Source: Lachnospiraceae bacterium
Lineage (GTDB): Bacteria; Bacillota_A; Clostridia; Lachnospirales; Lachnospiraceae
NCBI GenBank assembly: GCA_028694115.1
Contig: JAQUUB010000036.1
Span: 1-39,341, forward strand
Direction: 5' to 3'
DNA: 39,341 nt
Within the stretch, counting starts at the first letter, position 1. Every line of letters begins with the position of its first letter. This document shows positions 7,589-15,909 of this stretch, piece after piece. The position numbers and the translations under genes are program-made. Under the pieces are notes generated by a model. The model ran no database searches. It saw only the letters and a list, made by a program, of their open reading frames with translations, and was not told the origin of the DNA.

Positions 7589-9235
7589 CTAAGCTTTCAT
7601 GTCAAAAGAATATTTAACAATCGAAGTAGCGTTTTTATCATTTGGAAACATTTCATCAATTACCGCATTATCCGTATGATTTCCATTTCCATCTCTTTTT
7701 CTAACCGAAGCATTGGTAGACATATGATATCCTTTTTTTATTAATCGTTCATTTAAAATATGAATATGCTCCTCCATAAAATCTAGCAATTCATCTTTCT
7801 CTAGGTAAAAATGTGTTTTTACTTGATTTCCATCTTTCAATGTAACATGGACATCAACTGTTCCCAATTGTTCCATCTCTAAATGTAAAAGAGCTGAAAT
7901 ACTTCCATCTTCCGATGTTTGTTTTTTTCTATTTCGATAAACATAGAAATCACCATGGCAATTCTCTCCACTCATTTTAAGAGGAAGCTGAACATAATTA
8001 TATACCTGGTTCATTTGGTTCATAAACGATACATTTGTCCTAAGATTCTCCGTATTTTTCATTAGCGGAGAATCTGCTTTTTCCAATTGTGCTAATAATT
8101 TTTCCGTTCGATCTGTCTCAGTTAAAATCTTTTTATAGAAATCCTGAATACGCTCCTTATCTTCTACATCTCTTGGTTCTAATGTCCATTCCTTTTGAAT
8201 ACTTTCTTTTAATAATTCAGACATTTCCTTAGAATTCAATAAGGAGATAAAGCTATTTTTCAGCTCCATCTCTGGCTTTATCAGAATGGTATTTATATGT
8301 TTTAAAACATCCGCTGGTAACATGTTCCCTGATTTTATTTGCGCACACTTTTCTTGATCTAATCCCATTTCAAAGAGTGCATTTGCAATTTGATTCCTTA
8401 CTGATTTAGGAAATATTCTAGCTAATGCCCCTTCCGAGTCTTCTGTTCCACTTATTTTTGGAACTTCGTCTGCCTCCAATAGTTCGTCTGTCTTTGGTAT
8501 CACATCAATCTGTAAGATATCCATTTTAGTTGCACGTTCTTCTTGCTCTATCGTTGTTCCCCAGAAAATATCGAGAACTGACTGTTTTGTTTTATTATCT
8601 CCTTGTTCAAACAACTCGATATATCCACGTACTAATTCATCCATTTGATTAACAATTTGATGATCATGATTCAGATATTTTTCAAATTGTCCTGCATTTT
8701 CATTTGTGATTGGGAGTTCAAGATTTGTCATTTCAACGATGGTCTTTGATGGTATCTGATCATTTGCATAAACAATTCGATACATTGCCTGCAAGGAATT
8801 TCGGTCAATTGGCATTCCCTTTTCCATCATCGTATTTACCATAGCTATACTTCTCTCATTACAGGGAATTTGTGCTTGCTCGATTGCTTTTGTAGCCGCC
8901 AGATTATTTAGCAGATTTTCATTTAAAGGAGTAAGTGCAATTTGCTTTCCATTATTTGATTTCACAACAAATGTGATCGACTGTCCAATGCAAAAATTAA
9001 GCTCTTGCTCTAGCTTAGCTAATATCATTTGTTGATTTTCTAATAATAATTGTACTTCGTTTCCATTTATTTGAATAATTTCACCATTAAGAATCTGACC
9101 CGAAAGAAGATTTGTTAATTGACTTGATTGCGTAGACAAGGAAGAGCCTTGAGAACTTGTTGAAGCATTGCTCGCCAATCTTTCCTCGATTTGAGATTCA
9201 CTATTATAATTACCTAAATTCAGGTGTAATTCCAT
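7589..9235 (-). CDS. FliK-like protein (flagellar hook-length control C-terminal domain; YlqG type)
   Basis: 548 residues if started at ATG 9235, which has AGGAGG 6 nt upstream and leaves a 31-nt gap to rnhB. The longer frame to 9397 would overlap rnhB by 131 nt and is rejected. The N-terminal part is Ser/Gln-rich (SSQGSSLSTQSSQ), then helical and variable. The last ~130 residues fit the FliK C-terminal domain: VQLPLKMSGENCHGDFYVYRN..., LLHLEMEQLGTVDVHVTLKDG, then a helix and GYHMSTNASVRKR. No signal peptide or membrane segment is seen. FliK works by touching FlhB, and an FlhB-tail-like gene follows after the hairpin-rich spacer. No other flagellar gene is nearby, so the role is unclear. Confidence 0.8.
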   Translation of the reverse strand: MELHLNLGNYNSESQIEERLASNASTSSQGSSLSTQSSQLTNLLSGQILNGEIIQINGNEVQLLLENQQMILAKLEQELNFCIGQSITFVVKSNNGKQIALTPLNENLLNNLAATKAIEQAQIPCNERSIAMVNTMMEKGMPIDRNSLQAMYRIVYANDQIPSKTIVEMTNLELPITNENAGQFEKYLNHDHQIVNQMDELVRGYIELFEQGDNKTKQSVLDIFWGTTIEQEERATKMDILQIDVIPKTDELLEADEVPKISGTEDSEGALARIFPKSVRNQIANALFEMGLDQEKCAQIKSGNMLPADVLKHINTILIKPEMELKNSFISLLNSKEMSELLKESIQKEWTLEPRDVEDKERIQDFYKKILTETDRTEKLLAQLEKADSPLMKNTENLRTNVSFMNQMNQVYNYVQLPLKMSGENCHGDFYVYRNRKKQTSEDGSISALLHLEMEQLGTVDVHVTLKDGNQVKTHFYLEKDELLDFMEEHIHILNERLIKKGYHMSTNASVRKRDGNGNHTDNAVIDEMFPNDKNATSIVKYSFDMKA

Positions 9236-9266
9236 AAACACCCTCCTATCTGTTGCCTGCAAACCC

Positions 9267-10025
9267 CTATAGGAAGTTCTTAATAAAACTTTTTCTATGA
9301 ATGGGAGTTGGTCCAATCGTTTTAATTGCATCAATGTGGCAGGGTGCACCATATCCCTTGTTATCTGCAAATCCATAGCCTGGATAGATTGCATCATATT
9401 CTACCATCATCCTGTCTCTTGTTACCTTAGCAATAATACTTGCAGCAGCAATTGATATACTCTTTGCATCTCCCTTAATAATTGGAACTTGCCTAATACT
9501 TACCTGCGGGATGGTAACTGCATCATTTAATAATATATCGGGCTTATGTTCTAAATTATTAATAGCCTCTCTCATAGCTTCATAGGTTGCTTGTAAGATA
9601 TTTATTTCATCGATTCTTTCTGGTCCTACTACCCCAATACCAGTCGCAACCGCCTGTTCCATAATCACATCATACAGTTCTTCTCTCTTTTTTTCTGACA
9701 ACTGTTTTGAGTCATTTATGTATAAAATATCACAATCCTTAGGTAGGATTACTGCTCCAGCTACTACAGGTCCTGCAAGTGGACCCCTCCCGACTTCATC
9801 AATCCCACAGATTGCTTCATAAAGATCATAACATTTCTCAAATTCTTTCATTTTCTCTGTACGTTGTTTTTCTGTCTCTAGATTATTAAGTGTCTTGACA
9901 GCTTTTGTAATAAGCATCTGTACACCTGATCTACTATCTTGCTGATATCTATATATGAAAACTGGAAGCTCCTCTACTTTTGTCTCTTGAAATTCTATTT
10001 TAATTAAGTCAATTTTCTTATCCAT
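9267..10025 (-). CDS. rnhB: Ribonuclease HII
   Basis: Cleaves the RNA strand of RNA-DNA hybrids and removes misincorporated ribonucleotides from DNA. The signature GIDEVGRGPLAGPVVAGAV gives Asp76 and Glu77. LLNDAV gives Asp168 and KGDAKS gives Asp186, with the 92- and 18-residue spacings of the E. coli enzyme. AAASIIAKVTRDRMM and GYGFADNKGYG follow. An N-terminal ~70-residue extension (as in several Firmicutes RNases HII) precedes the catalytic domain. Start: GAGG lies 6 nt before the ATG at 10025, preferred over in-frame ATGs at 10028 and 10037. It sits between lepB1 and the FliK-like gene in the Bacillus-like order. Confidence 0.96.
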   Translation of the reverse strand: MDKKIDLIKIEFQETKVEELPVFIYRYQQDSRSGVQMLITKAVKTLNNLETEKQRTEKMKEFEKCYDLYEAICGIDEVGRGPLAGPVVAGAVILPKDCDILYINDSKQLSEKKREELYDVIMEQAVATGIGVVGPERIDEINILQATYEAMREAINNLEHKPDILLNDAVTIPQVSIRQVPIIKGDAKSISIAAASIIAKVTRDRMMVEYDAIYPGYGFADNKGYGAPCHIDAIKTIGPTPIHRKSFIKNFL

Positions 10026-10051
10026 CATAAACCTCATATCTTTTTATCTAT

Positions 10052-10621
10052 CTATTGATGCTTCATAATACCAAAGGATTCAAATGGCCAGATACGAATC
10101 CAAGCCTTTCCTAATATATTACTTTTTTTAATGTTTCCTACCTTTTCATCACGGCTGTCAGAACTATCATTTCGATTATCTCCTAGAACAAAATATTCAT
10201 CTGTTGCTAGTGCGATTTCACTATTTGCAATTCCTGCAGAGTAAATCACTTCTTTTCCATACGATTCCTCTAATTCCTGATTATCAATATAAATAATTCC
10301 CTTTTCATCAATTCTAACCGTTTCACCCGGTAGCCCAATGACACGTTTGATATAGTATGTTTTTTTTGATTGTTCTACTGGAAATACGATAATATCAAAT
10401 CGTTCTGGTTTCTTAAACCGATAGCTGATTTTATCGACAATTAAATGATCTCCATTATATAATGTATTCTCCATGGAAGTACCATTTACAATCGTCTTTT
10501 GAGCCAAAAAAGTCAAAATAAACCAGGTAATCGCAAGAATCATCAATAGATAAAGACTCGTACTGATTATACTTTTTAAAGCGCTTATAATTTTAGATTC
10601 TCTTTTTCTTTGTTTTACCAT
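10052..10621 (-). CDS. lepB: Signal peptidase I (first copy)
   Basis: Membrane-bound serine protease that removes signal peptides from exported proteins. The 189 residues have one N-terminal membrane segment (about 20-40), then box B NGTSMENTL with catalytic Ser49, box D YYIKRVIGLPGE with catalytic Lys92, and box E GDNRNDSSDSR. This is the short Gram-positive form. It lies between rbgA (5 nt gap) and rnhB, and a second copy with about the same layout lies on the other side of rbgA. Sequence identity between the two is only moderate, suggesting separate substrate sets rather than a recent duplication. Confidence 0.95.
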   Translation of the reverse strand: MVKQRKRESKIISALKSIISTSLYLLMILAITWFILTFLAQKTIVNGTSMENTLYNGDHLIVDKISYRFKKPERFDIIVFPVEQSKKTYYIKRVIGLPGETVRIDEKGIIYIDNQELEESYGKEVIYSAGIANSEIALATDEYFVLGDNRNDSSDSRDEKVGNIKKSNILGKAWIRIWPFESFGIMKHQ

Positions 10622-10626
10622 TAAGA

Positions 10627-11493
10627 TTATACCTCTTGTGGGATTTCCAATGTAATTCTTCCTAGTTTACCTGCTCTGAAATCATCAATCAGTAGACTCG
10701 ATGCCTTTTGTAAATCAAGTTCTTGTCCTTTTAAAATGCAATGCCTGCTCTTTGCAATTGCCATTAATATAGCAAGTGCAGGTGGTTCTATCTTCTCCAC
10801 AGATTCTGAATCAAATTTATATTTATCTCCCAAAAGACCCACATAATTTTTTTCTAAAAATTCAATCAATTTTAATGACATATCTTCAATATCAAGAATT
10901 TGATCGTTCATGGATCCAATTAGAGCTAATTTCAAGCCTACCTGCTGATCTTCAAACTTGGGCCAGAGAATCCCCGGTGTATCTAATAATTCTAAGTTTT
11001 TATTAAGTCTAATCCACTGTTTTCCCTTGGTTACACCAGGCTTATTACCTGTTTTTGTACAAGCCTTTCCTGCAAAGGAATTTATAAATGTAGATTTACC
11101 AACATTGGGAATCCCTACCACCATTGCTCGTATGGGACGATTGATAATCCCTCTTTTTCGGTCTCTTTCAATTTTTTCCTTACATGCCTCCTGTACGACA
11201 CCCTGAATAGCTTTTAGACCGGTTCCAGATTTCGAATTGACTTTCACTACATGAAACCCTTTGCTTTGAAAGAATTTCATCCATGCTTCATTTTGCTTCT
11301 CGGATGCTAAGTCTGACTTATTTAATAATATTAATCTTGATTTGTTCTGACCTAATGTATCAATATCTGGGTTACGGCTACTCATTGGTATTCTTGCATC
11401 CACAAGCTCAATAATTAAATCAATCAGCTTGATATTCTCCTGCATCATTCTCTTTGCTTTCGTCATATGACCTGGATACCATTGATAATTCAT
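10627..11493 (-). CDS. rbgA: Ribosome biogenesis GTPase RbgA (YlqF)
   Basis: GTPase that acts late in 50S subunit assembly. The 288 residues show the circularly permuted G-motif order of the YlqF/YawG family: G4 NKSD (58-61) comes first, then G1 GIPNVGKST (127-135), then G3 DTPG (171-174). The N-terminal MNYQWYPGHMTKAKRMM is the characteristic start. The C-terminal domain follows (PPALAILMAIAKSRHCIL...DFRAGKLGRITLE). It begins 1 nt after the lepB2 stop region and is followed 5 nt later by lepB1. Clustering with rplS and rnhB is conserved in Firmicutes. Confidence 0.96.
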   Translation of the reverse strand: MNYQWYPGHMTKAKRMMQENIKLIDLIIELVDARIPMSSRNPDIDTLGQNKSRLILLNKSDLASEKQNEAWMKFFQSKGFHVVKVNSKSGTGLKAIQGVVQEACKEKIERDRKRGIINRPIRAMVVGIPNVGKSTFINSFAGKACTKTGNKPGVTKGKQWIRLNKNLELLDTPGILWPKFEDQQVGLKLALIGSMNDQILDIEDMSLKLIEFLEKNYVGLLGDKYKFDSESVEKIEPPALAILMAIAKSRHCILKGQELDLQKASSLLIDDFRAGKLGRITLEIPQEV

Positions 11494-11494
11494 A

Positions 11495-12079
11495 CTATTT
11501 AATCCTTCCTATTCCATCTGTTTCTGTCGCTAAATGTAACCATGCTTTTCCCATAATCATATTTACATTTACATTTCCTACATTCGCTGATCGGCTATCT
11601 TCACTGTTATTGCAATTATCCCCCATAACAAAATATTCATCCGTTTGGAGAATGATTGCTTCTTTGGCTACTCCCTCATCTGCAATCTTATCTGTAAACA
11701 GATCTGCCATTGGGATATCATTGATGTATAAAACACCATCCATGATTTGAATGGTATCTCCTGGTACTCCTACCACACGCTTTACATAATAATGGGAATT
11801 CTCATTTCCATTTGGTTTAAATACTATGACATCTCCCATTTTAGGTGGAATAAAGTTATATACAATACGATTAATAAGTACTTCCTGACCATTATGTAAT
11901 TTAGGTTCCATCGATGTTCCAATCACACTCGTCTTGATTCCTAACGAGTATATTAAAACAAAAGCTAATAAAATCGCTGTAAACGTAAAAAATATATAAG
12001 ATCCAATTTCCTTGATTTTTTCATTGGATATTTTTTTCTCTTTCTGATAAAAAGTAAGTCCACCTTTTTTCTTAATCAT
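11495..12079 (-). CDS. lepB: Signal peptidase I (second copy)
   Basis: 194 residues with a single N-terminal membrane segment (about 28-48). Catalytic Ser56 is in VIGTSMEPKL, catalytic Lys100 in YYVKRVVGVPGD, and GDNCNNSEDSR forms box E. GGAGG lies 7 nt before the ATG. It is the first gene after the rplS terminator and probably has its own promoter overlapping that terminator. It differs from the neighbouring copy in its cytosolic N-terminus (KKKGGLTFYQKEKKISNEK) and in much of the beta domain, so both are likely active and not pseudogenes. Confidence 0.95.
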   Translation of the reverse strand: MIKKKGGLTFYQKEKKISNEKIKEIGSYIFFTFTAILLAFVLIYSLGIKTSVIGTSMEPKLHNGQEVLINRIVYNFIPPKMGDVIVFKPNGNENSHYYVKRVVGVPGDTIQIMDGVLYINDIPMADLFTDKIADEGVAKEAIILQTDEYFVMGDNCNNSEDSRSANVGNVNVNMIMGKAWLHLATETDGIGRIK

Positions 12080-12102
12080 ATGGCTACCTCCGACCTTAGT
12101 AT

Positions 12103-12130
12103 ACTATAAAGCATTAAAAAAAGGAACAAA
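12103..12130 (-). promoter_or_regulatory. Possible promoter for lepB2-rbgA-lepB1-rnhB, overlapping the rplS terminator
   Basis: On the minus strand TTTGTT (12130-12125), in the 3' arm of the rplS terminator, is followed after 16 bp by TATAGT (12108-12103). The -35 is weak, so this is tentative, but some promoter is needed behind such a strong terminator. Confidence 0.4.
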
Positions 12131-12148
12131 TACTGTCGTATTTGTTCC
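12116..12148 (-). terminator. Strong intrinsic terminator after rplS
   Basis: A perfect 11-bp stem (12123-12133 with 12138-12148), 4-nt loop, then seven T on the minus strand. It separates the ylxM-to-rplS transcript from lepB2. Confidence 0.88.
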
Positions 12149-12161
12149 CTCTCATTACAAC

Positions 12162-12509
12162 TTATTTTACGATTTCTTTTACTCTTGCACGTTTTCCAAC
12201 GCGATCTCTTAAGTAGAATAATTTTGCTCTTCTTACTTTACCTTTACGTACAACTTCAACTTTTTCTACGTTAGGTGAGTGAAGAGGGAAAGTTTTTTCA
12301 ACTCCACATCCGCCAGAAATTTTTCTTACTGTGAATGTAGCTCTATTGCTTCCACCTTGTTTTTTAATTACGGTTCCTTCAAAGATCTGAACTCTTTCAC
12401 GACTTCCTTCTTTGATTTTGTTGTATACTTTTACAGTATCTCCTGTGTTGAACTCAGATACGTTTTCTTTTAACTGAGCACTTTCAATGTTTCTAATAAT
12501 TTCATTCAT
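12162..12509 (-). CDS. rplS: 50S ribosomal protein L19
   Basis: Ribosomal protein at the 30S-50S interface. The 115 residues match the family, with [34 protein letters not shown], a glycine-containing [45 protein letters not shown], and the basic C-terminus [18 protein letters not shown] lies 8 nt before the ATG. A structured ~100-nt leader precedes it, and a strong terminator follows 14 nt after the stop. It is the last gene of the ffh-rpsP-rimM-trmD group. Confidence 0.98.
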   Translation of the reverse strand: MNEIIRNIESAQLKENVSEFNTGDTVKVYNKIKEGSRERVQIFEGTVIKKQGGSNRATFTVRKISGGCGVEKTFPLHSPNVEKVEVVRKGKVRRAKLFYLRDRVGKRARVKEIVK

Positions 12510-12523
12510 TTTTGTGACCTCCT

Positions 12524-12625
12524 ATTTTTTATGTCGACGTTCTTATCGCTTCTGCAACAGAGGACCATCTCTACTCTGGCTTATCCCGAACCAGGACTTG
12601 CCGATTCACAACAATTTACTTTAAC
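12524..12625 (-). promoter_or_regulatory. Structured leader of rplS, probable L19 autoregulatory leader
   Basis: The 150-nt gap between trmD and rplS is non-coding. On the minus strand it can fold into three successive hairpins: GGC...UCC/GGG...GCC, CAGAG/CUCUG, and GUUGC/GCGA with flanking GUU/AAC. They end just before the AGGAGG site. A ribosomal protein L19 leader family is known in Firmicutes and the position fits it; I cannot confirm the match from memory. A poor promoter candidate (TTGCTT, 17 bp, TAAAGT) lies at its upstream end. Confidence 0.5.
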
Positions 12626-12659
12626 ACATATTCACTATGAAAGCAAGTGCAATTTTCTA

Positions 12660-13370
12660 TTAATTTCTTTTTATTTCGTTTTTTTCTAGATATGCTTGAT
12701 ACATGTCTGGTCTTCGTTGCTTCGTTCTATTAATTGACTGTTCCTGTCTCCACTTTTCAATATTGGAATGATGTCCAGACATCAGTACTTTGGGCACTTC
12801 TTTTCCCCTCCATACTTCCGGCCTTGAATATTGTGGATATTCTAACAAACCATCCTGAAAAGATTCAAACTCAGCGGATACTTCATTATTCAAAACTCCT
12901 GGAACCAATCTTGAGATTGCATCGATCATAACCATTGCTGGAAGTTCTCCTCCTGTTAAAACATAATCGCCAATGGAAACATAATCGGTAACAATTTCTT
13001 CTAGAACTCGTTCATCAATACCCTCGTAATGTCCGCATAGAAAAACCAAATCTTCTTCTTTTGCAAACTCTTCTGCCATCTGTTGCCGAAATGTTGGTCC
13101 TTGTGGTGTTAGGTATATGACTCTTGGTGTTTTCCCTATTTTCTCTTTCATTGCTTCAAAGGCAAGATAAACTGGCTCTGCCTGCATCAGCATACCTGCA
13201 CCACCACCATACGTATAATCATCTACTTTATGATGTTTATTATTTGCATAGTCCCTAATATCTATCGCTTCAATGGATAAATATCCATTTTCTACTGCTC
13301 GTCCCAAGATGCTTGTATTCAAACCATCTAAAACCATTTGTGGAAATAATGTCATTATATGAAATTGCAT
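12660..13370 (-). CDS. trmD: tRNA (guanine-N1)-methyltransferase
   Basis: Methylates G37 next to the anticodon using S-adenosylmethionine, preventing +1 frameshifting. The 236 residues show the trefoil-knot SPOUT segments: YGGGAGMLMQAEPV, YLTPQGPTFRQ, LVFLCGHYEGIDERV, and SIGDYVLTGGELPAMVMIDAISRLVPGVL. The C-terminal tRNA-binding part has QYSRPEVWRGKEVPKVLMSGHH and ends WRQEQSINRTKQRRPDMY. GGAGG lies 6 nt before the ATG. It follows rimM by 29 nt, as in most bacteria. Confidence 0.98.
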   Translation of the reverse strand: MQFHIMTLFPQMVLDGLNTSILGRAVENGYLSIEAIDIRDYANNKHHKVDDYTYGGGAGMLMQAEPVYLAFEAMKEKIGKTPRVIYLTPQGPTFRQQMAEEFAKEEDLVFLCGHYEGIDERVLEEIVTDYVSIGDYVLTGGELPAMVMIDAISRLVPGVLNNEVSAEFESFQDGLLEYPQYSRPEVWRGKEVPKVLMSGHHSNIEKWRQEQSINRTKQRRPDMYQAYLEKNEIKRN

Positions 13371-13399
13371 TTCAAGCCTCCAGAATCATCTTCGTTTGA

Positions 13400-13912
13400 C
13401 TATTCATCCATTAATCCATCTAACAAATGAACCTTCATCATTCGATTTTCTATATCAATATTTAAAATACATTGCTTAATTGCAGGAATTAAAACTTCTT
13501 TTTGATTTTCCATTTTAACGATATATACATCATTTGCACCTGTCTCTAATACATCTGACAGAATACCAATCTTATTTTCATCTTCATCTACAACAGTGAT
13601 ATCAATTAAATCTGCAATAAAGTACTCATCCTTACTCAGCTTCACTGCATTTTCTCTGGTAACATATAAAGATTTTCCCCGATAACGCTCTACTTCACTT
13701 ATATTATCAATTCCTTTGAATTTCAAAATAGCAAACTGCTTAAAGAATTTCACTCCTTCAATTTCAATGGACATTTTTTCTTTTCCAGTATCAAGAAGTA
13801 TTTCTTTTAATTTTTTAAATCGATTGAGATCATCCGTTGTGGGAAATACTTTTACTTCTCCCCGAATCCCATGAGTCGATGCTATGACACCCACTTGTAA
13901 AATTTCTTCCAT
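13400..13912 (-). CDS. rimM: 16S rRNA maturation factor RimM
   Basis: Helps 30S subunit assembly around the 16S rRNA head and binds S19. About 170 residues. The N-terminal beta-barrel has LQVGVIASTHGIRGEVKVFPTTDD, and the C-terminal PRC-like barrel has KDEYFIADLIDITVVDEDENKIGILSDVLETGANDVYIV, then VLIPAIKQCILNIDIENRMMKVHLLDGL. The start is uncertain. ATG 13912 fits the family N-terminus but AAAGGGG is a long 13 nt upstream; ATG 13936 adds MERGIATR with only a poor ribosome binding site. An attenuator-like hairpin lies in the gap after khpA. Confidence 0.94.
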   Translation of the reverse strand: MEEILQVGVIASTHGIRGEVKVFPTTDDLNRFKKLKEILLDTGKEKMSIEIEGVKFFKQFAILKFKGIDNISEVERYRGKSLYVTRENAVKLSKDEYFIADLIDITVVDEDENKIGILSDVLETGANDVYIVKMENQKEVLIPAIKQCILNIDIENRMMKVHLLDGLMDE

Positions 13913-13960
13913 TCTAGTTGCTATACCCCTTTCCATTCATAAAAACATCTTGTGTAAGAA

Positions 13961-13989
13961 AAAAGGGGCTATTTTTCAACAACCCCTTT
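13961..13989 (-). terminator. Intrinsic terminator or attenuator between khpA and rimM
   Basis: On the minus strand AAAGGGG (13989-13983) pairs with CCCCTTT (13968-13962) around a 14-nt loop, followed by TTTC. It lies within the gene series with no obvious promoter behind it, so it probably lowers downstream expression rather than ending the transcript. Confidence 0.6.
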
Positions 13990-14005
13990 GTACGAATCCC
14001 TTAAA

Positions 14006-14236
14006 CTATTGTACAATTTCCACATTAACTTTCTTGTTCTCTTTGGATGATGCTGCTTTTACAACGGATCTTATTGCTTTTGCAATACGACCTTGCTTTC
14101 CAATCACTTTACCCATATCCGAGGCTGCCACACGTAATTCCACTGTGATAGACTTATCATTCTCAGTTTCAGTGACTACAACTTCATCCGGATTCTCTAC
14201 AAGTGCTTTAGCAATAACTTCTACTAATTCTTTCAT
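14006..14236 (-). CDS. khpA: KH-domain RNA-binding protein KhpA (YlqC)
   Basis: A 76-residue single KH-domain protein that binds RNA; in other Firmicutes it pairs with KhpB and affects cell division and small-RNA regulation. The GxxG loop is in VIGKQGRIAKAIRSVV. The start is ATG 14236, where GGAGG lies 7 nt upstream; the frame open to 14269 includes that site and is rejected. It follows rpsP by 45 nt. In Bacillus ylqD comes next, but here it is missing and rimM follows after a hairpin. Confidence 0.95.
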   Translation of the reverse strand: MKELVEVIAKALVENPDEVVVTETENDKSITVELRVAASDMGKVIGKQGRIAKAIRSVVKAASSKENKKVNVEIVQ

Positions 14237-14281
14237 ACATCCACCTCCAAAAGTAGTCAAGCCGTTCAAACGGCAGATGAA

Positions 14282-14527
14282 TTATTTTTCAATACCAGCA
14301 AGTTTGAAGATTTTACCAACTACTTCTGTAGGCTGAGCACCAGTTGCTAACCATTTTTTAGCTAATTCTTCATTTACTTTGAATTCGCTAGGATTTGTAT
14401 TTGGATTATAAGTTCCAATCTCTTCAATACATTTTCCATCTCTAGGAGATCTGGAATCTGCTACAACGATTCTATAGATAGGATTTCTTTTGTATCCCAT
14501 TCTTCTTAATCTGATTTTTACTGCCAT
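14282..14527 (-). CDS. rpsP: 30S ribosomal protein S16
   Basis: An 81-residue 30S subunit protein. It has the family start [32 protein letters not shown], then IEEIGTYNP and the ALNL-type C-terminal half ([30 protein letters not shown]). The ATG at 14527 follows GGAGGTG with about 6 nt spacing; a longer frame to 14542 (MEVKK) is not used. It lies 32 nt after ffh, in the standard ffh-rpsP-khpA order. Confidence 0.98.
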   Translation of the reverse strand: MAVKIRLRRMGYKRNPIYRIVVADSRSPRDGKCIEEIGTYNPNTNPSEFKVNEELAKKWLATGAQPTEVVGKIFKLAGIEK

Positions 14528-14559
14528 TTTTTTCACCTCCATGAATAATTTTATATATG

Positions 14560-15909
14560 TTAAAAAGGAAGTTTGAACTTGCCTTTTTTACCACCCATAC
14601 CGCCTAACATTCCAGGCATCTGTTTCATCATTTTTTTAGATTGTTCAAATTGCTTTACTAAACGGTTAACCTCTGCGATATCTACACCAGCCCCCTTAGC
14701 AATTCGATGCTTTCTGCTGGGATTTAAAATATCTGGATTTCTTCTTTCTTTTATTGTCATGGAAAGAACAATCGCCTCTGTTCTAGCAAGTGATTTTTCA
14801 TCAACCATCGACTCAATATCACCAAGTTTTCCACCGCCTAATCCAGGCATCATGGAAAGAATACTTGATAAGCCACCCATATTTTTCATCTGGTTCATGC
14901 TTTCTAGGTAATCCTCAAAATCAAACTTGCCCTTCTTAAGCTTTTCACCAATTTTCTTCTCTTTTTCTTCATCTATATTCGCAGAAGCCTTTTCGATTAG
15001 GGTTAATACATCCCCCATACCAAGAATTCTTGATGCCATTCTATCCGGATAAAACTGTTCTAATTGATCCAGTTTTTCTCCCATACCAACATAAAGAATT
15101 GGCTTACCAGTAACTGTCTTTACAGAAAGAGCCGCACCACCACGGCTATCGCCGTCCATCTTTGATAGCACTACGCCATCGATACCGATTTTGTCATCAA
15201 ATCCTTTTGCAACGTCGACTGCTGCCTGTCCAGTACAAGCATCAACTACGAGAATTGTCTGATGGACTTCCATATGTTCCTTGATTTCAACAAGCTCATC
15301 CATTAATTCTTCGTCAATCTGCTGACGACCAGCCGTATCAAGAATAACAACCTGATGTCCGTTTTTCTCCGCATGCTGATATGCTGCTTTCGCAATGTCT
15401 AAGGGTTTGTGATTCTCACCCATTGAGAATACATCGACTTCCTGTTTTTCTCCATTTATCTGTAACTGTTTAATTGCCGCTGGACGATAAATATCACACG
15501 CAACTAGTAAACACTTTTTACCTTTTAATTTCAATTTCCCAGCAATTTTTGCCGTAGTTGTTGTCTTTCCGGCACCGTTCAAGCCGCACATCATAATTAT
15601 GGTAATTGCTTTACCCGGCTGTAAACTAAGCTCTGTTGTCTCAGATCCCATCAAGGCTACCATTTCTTCATTAACAATTTTAATAACCATCTGACCAGGA
15701 TTTAAACCATTCATAACATCAGTTCCGATTGCTCTTTCCTGAACTGACTTAATAAACTGCTTTACAACCTTGAAATTGACATCTGCTTCTAAAAGAGCCA
15801 TTTTCACTTCTTTTAACGCAGTCTTTACATCTTCTTCTGTTAATCGGCCCTTGCTTCTAAGGCTTTTGAATACACTTTGTAATTTGTCAGTTAAACTCTC
15901 AAATGCCAT
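14560..15909 (-). CDS. ffh: Signal recognition particle GTPase Ffh
   Basis: Protein core of the bacterial SRP, which binds signal sequences and 4.5S/6S RNA and hands ribosomes to FtsY at the membrane. The 449 residues contain the N domain, then the G domain with [10 protein letters not shown] (109-118), DIYRPAA, DTAGRQQ, and [14 protein letters not shown]. The methionine-rich M domain (from about 300) ends in [29 protein letters not shown] is 6 nt before the ATG, inside the end of ylxM; the ylxM stop directly abuts this start, so translation is coupled. The receptor gene ftsY is at 17620, separated only by ilvA and ylxM. Confidence 0.98.
   Translation of the reverse strand: MAFESLTDKLQSVFKSLRSKGRLTEEDVKTALKEVKMALLEADVNFKVVKQFIKSVQERAIGTDVMNGLNPGQMVIKIVNEEMVALMGSETTELSLQPGKAITIIMMCGLNGAGKTTTTAKIAGKLKLKGKKCLLVACDIYRPAAIKQLQINGEKQEVDVFSMGENHKPLDIAKAAYQHAEKNGHQVVILDTAGRQQIDEELMDELVEIKEHMEVHQTILVVDACTGQAAVDVAKGFDDKIGIDGVVLSKMDGDSRGGAALSVKTVTGKPILYVGMGEKLDQLEQFYPDRMASRILGMGDVLTLIEKASANIDEEKEKKIGEKLKKGKFDFEDYLESMNQMKNMGGLSSILSMMPGLGGGKLGDIESMVDEKSLARTEAIVLSMTIKERRNPDILNPSRKHRIAKGAGVDIAEVNRLVKQFEQSKKMMKQMPGMLGGMGGKKGKFKLPF

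Noticed and set aside
9236..9397. N-terminal extension of the FliK-like gene into rnhB
   Set aside because: It would overlap the conserved end of RNase HII; AGGAGG before ATG 9235 marks the real start.
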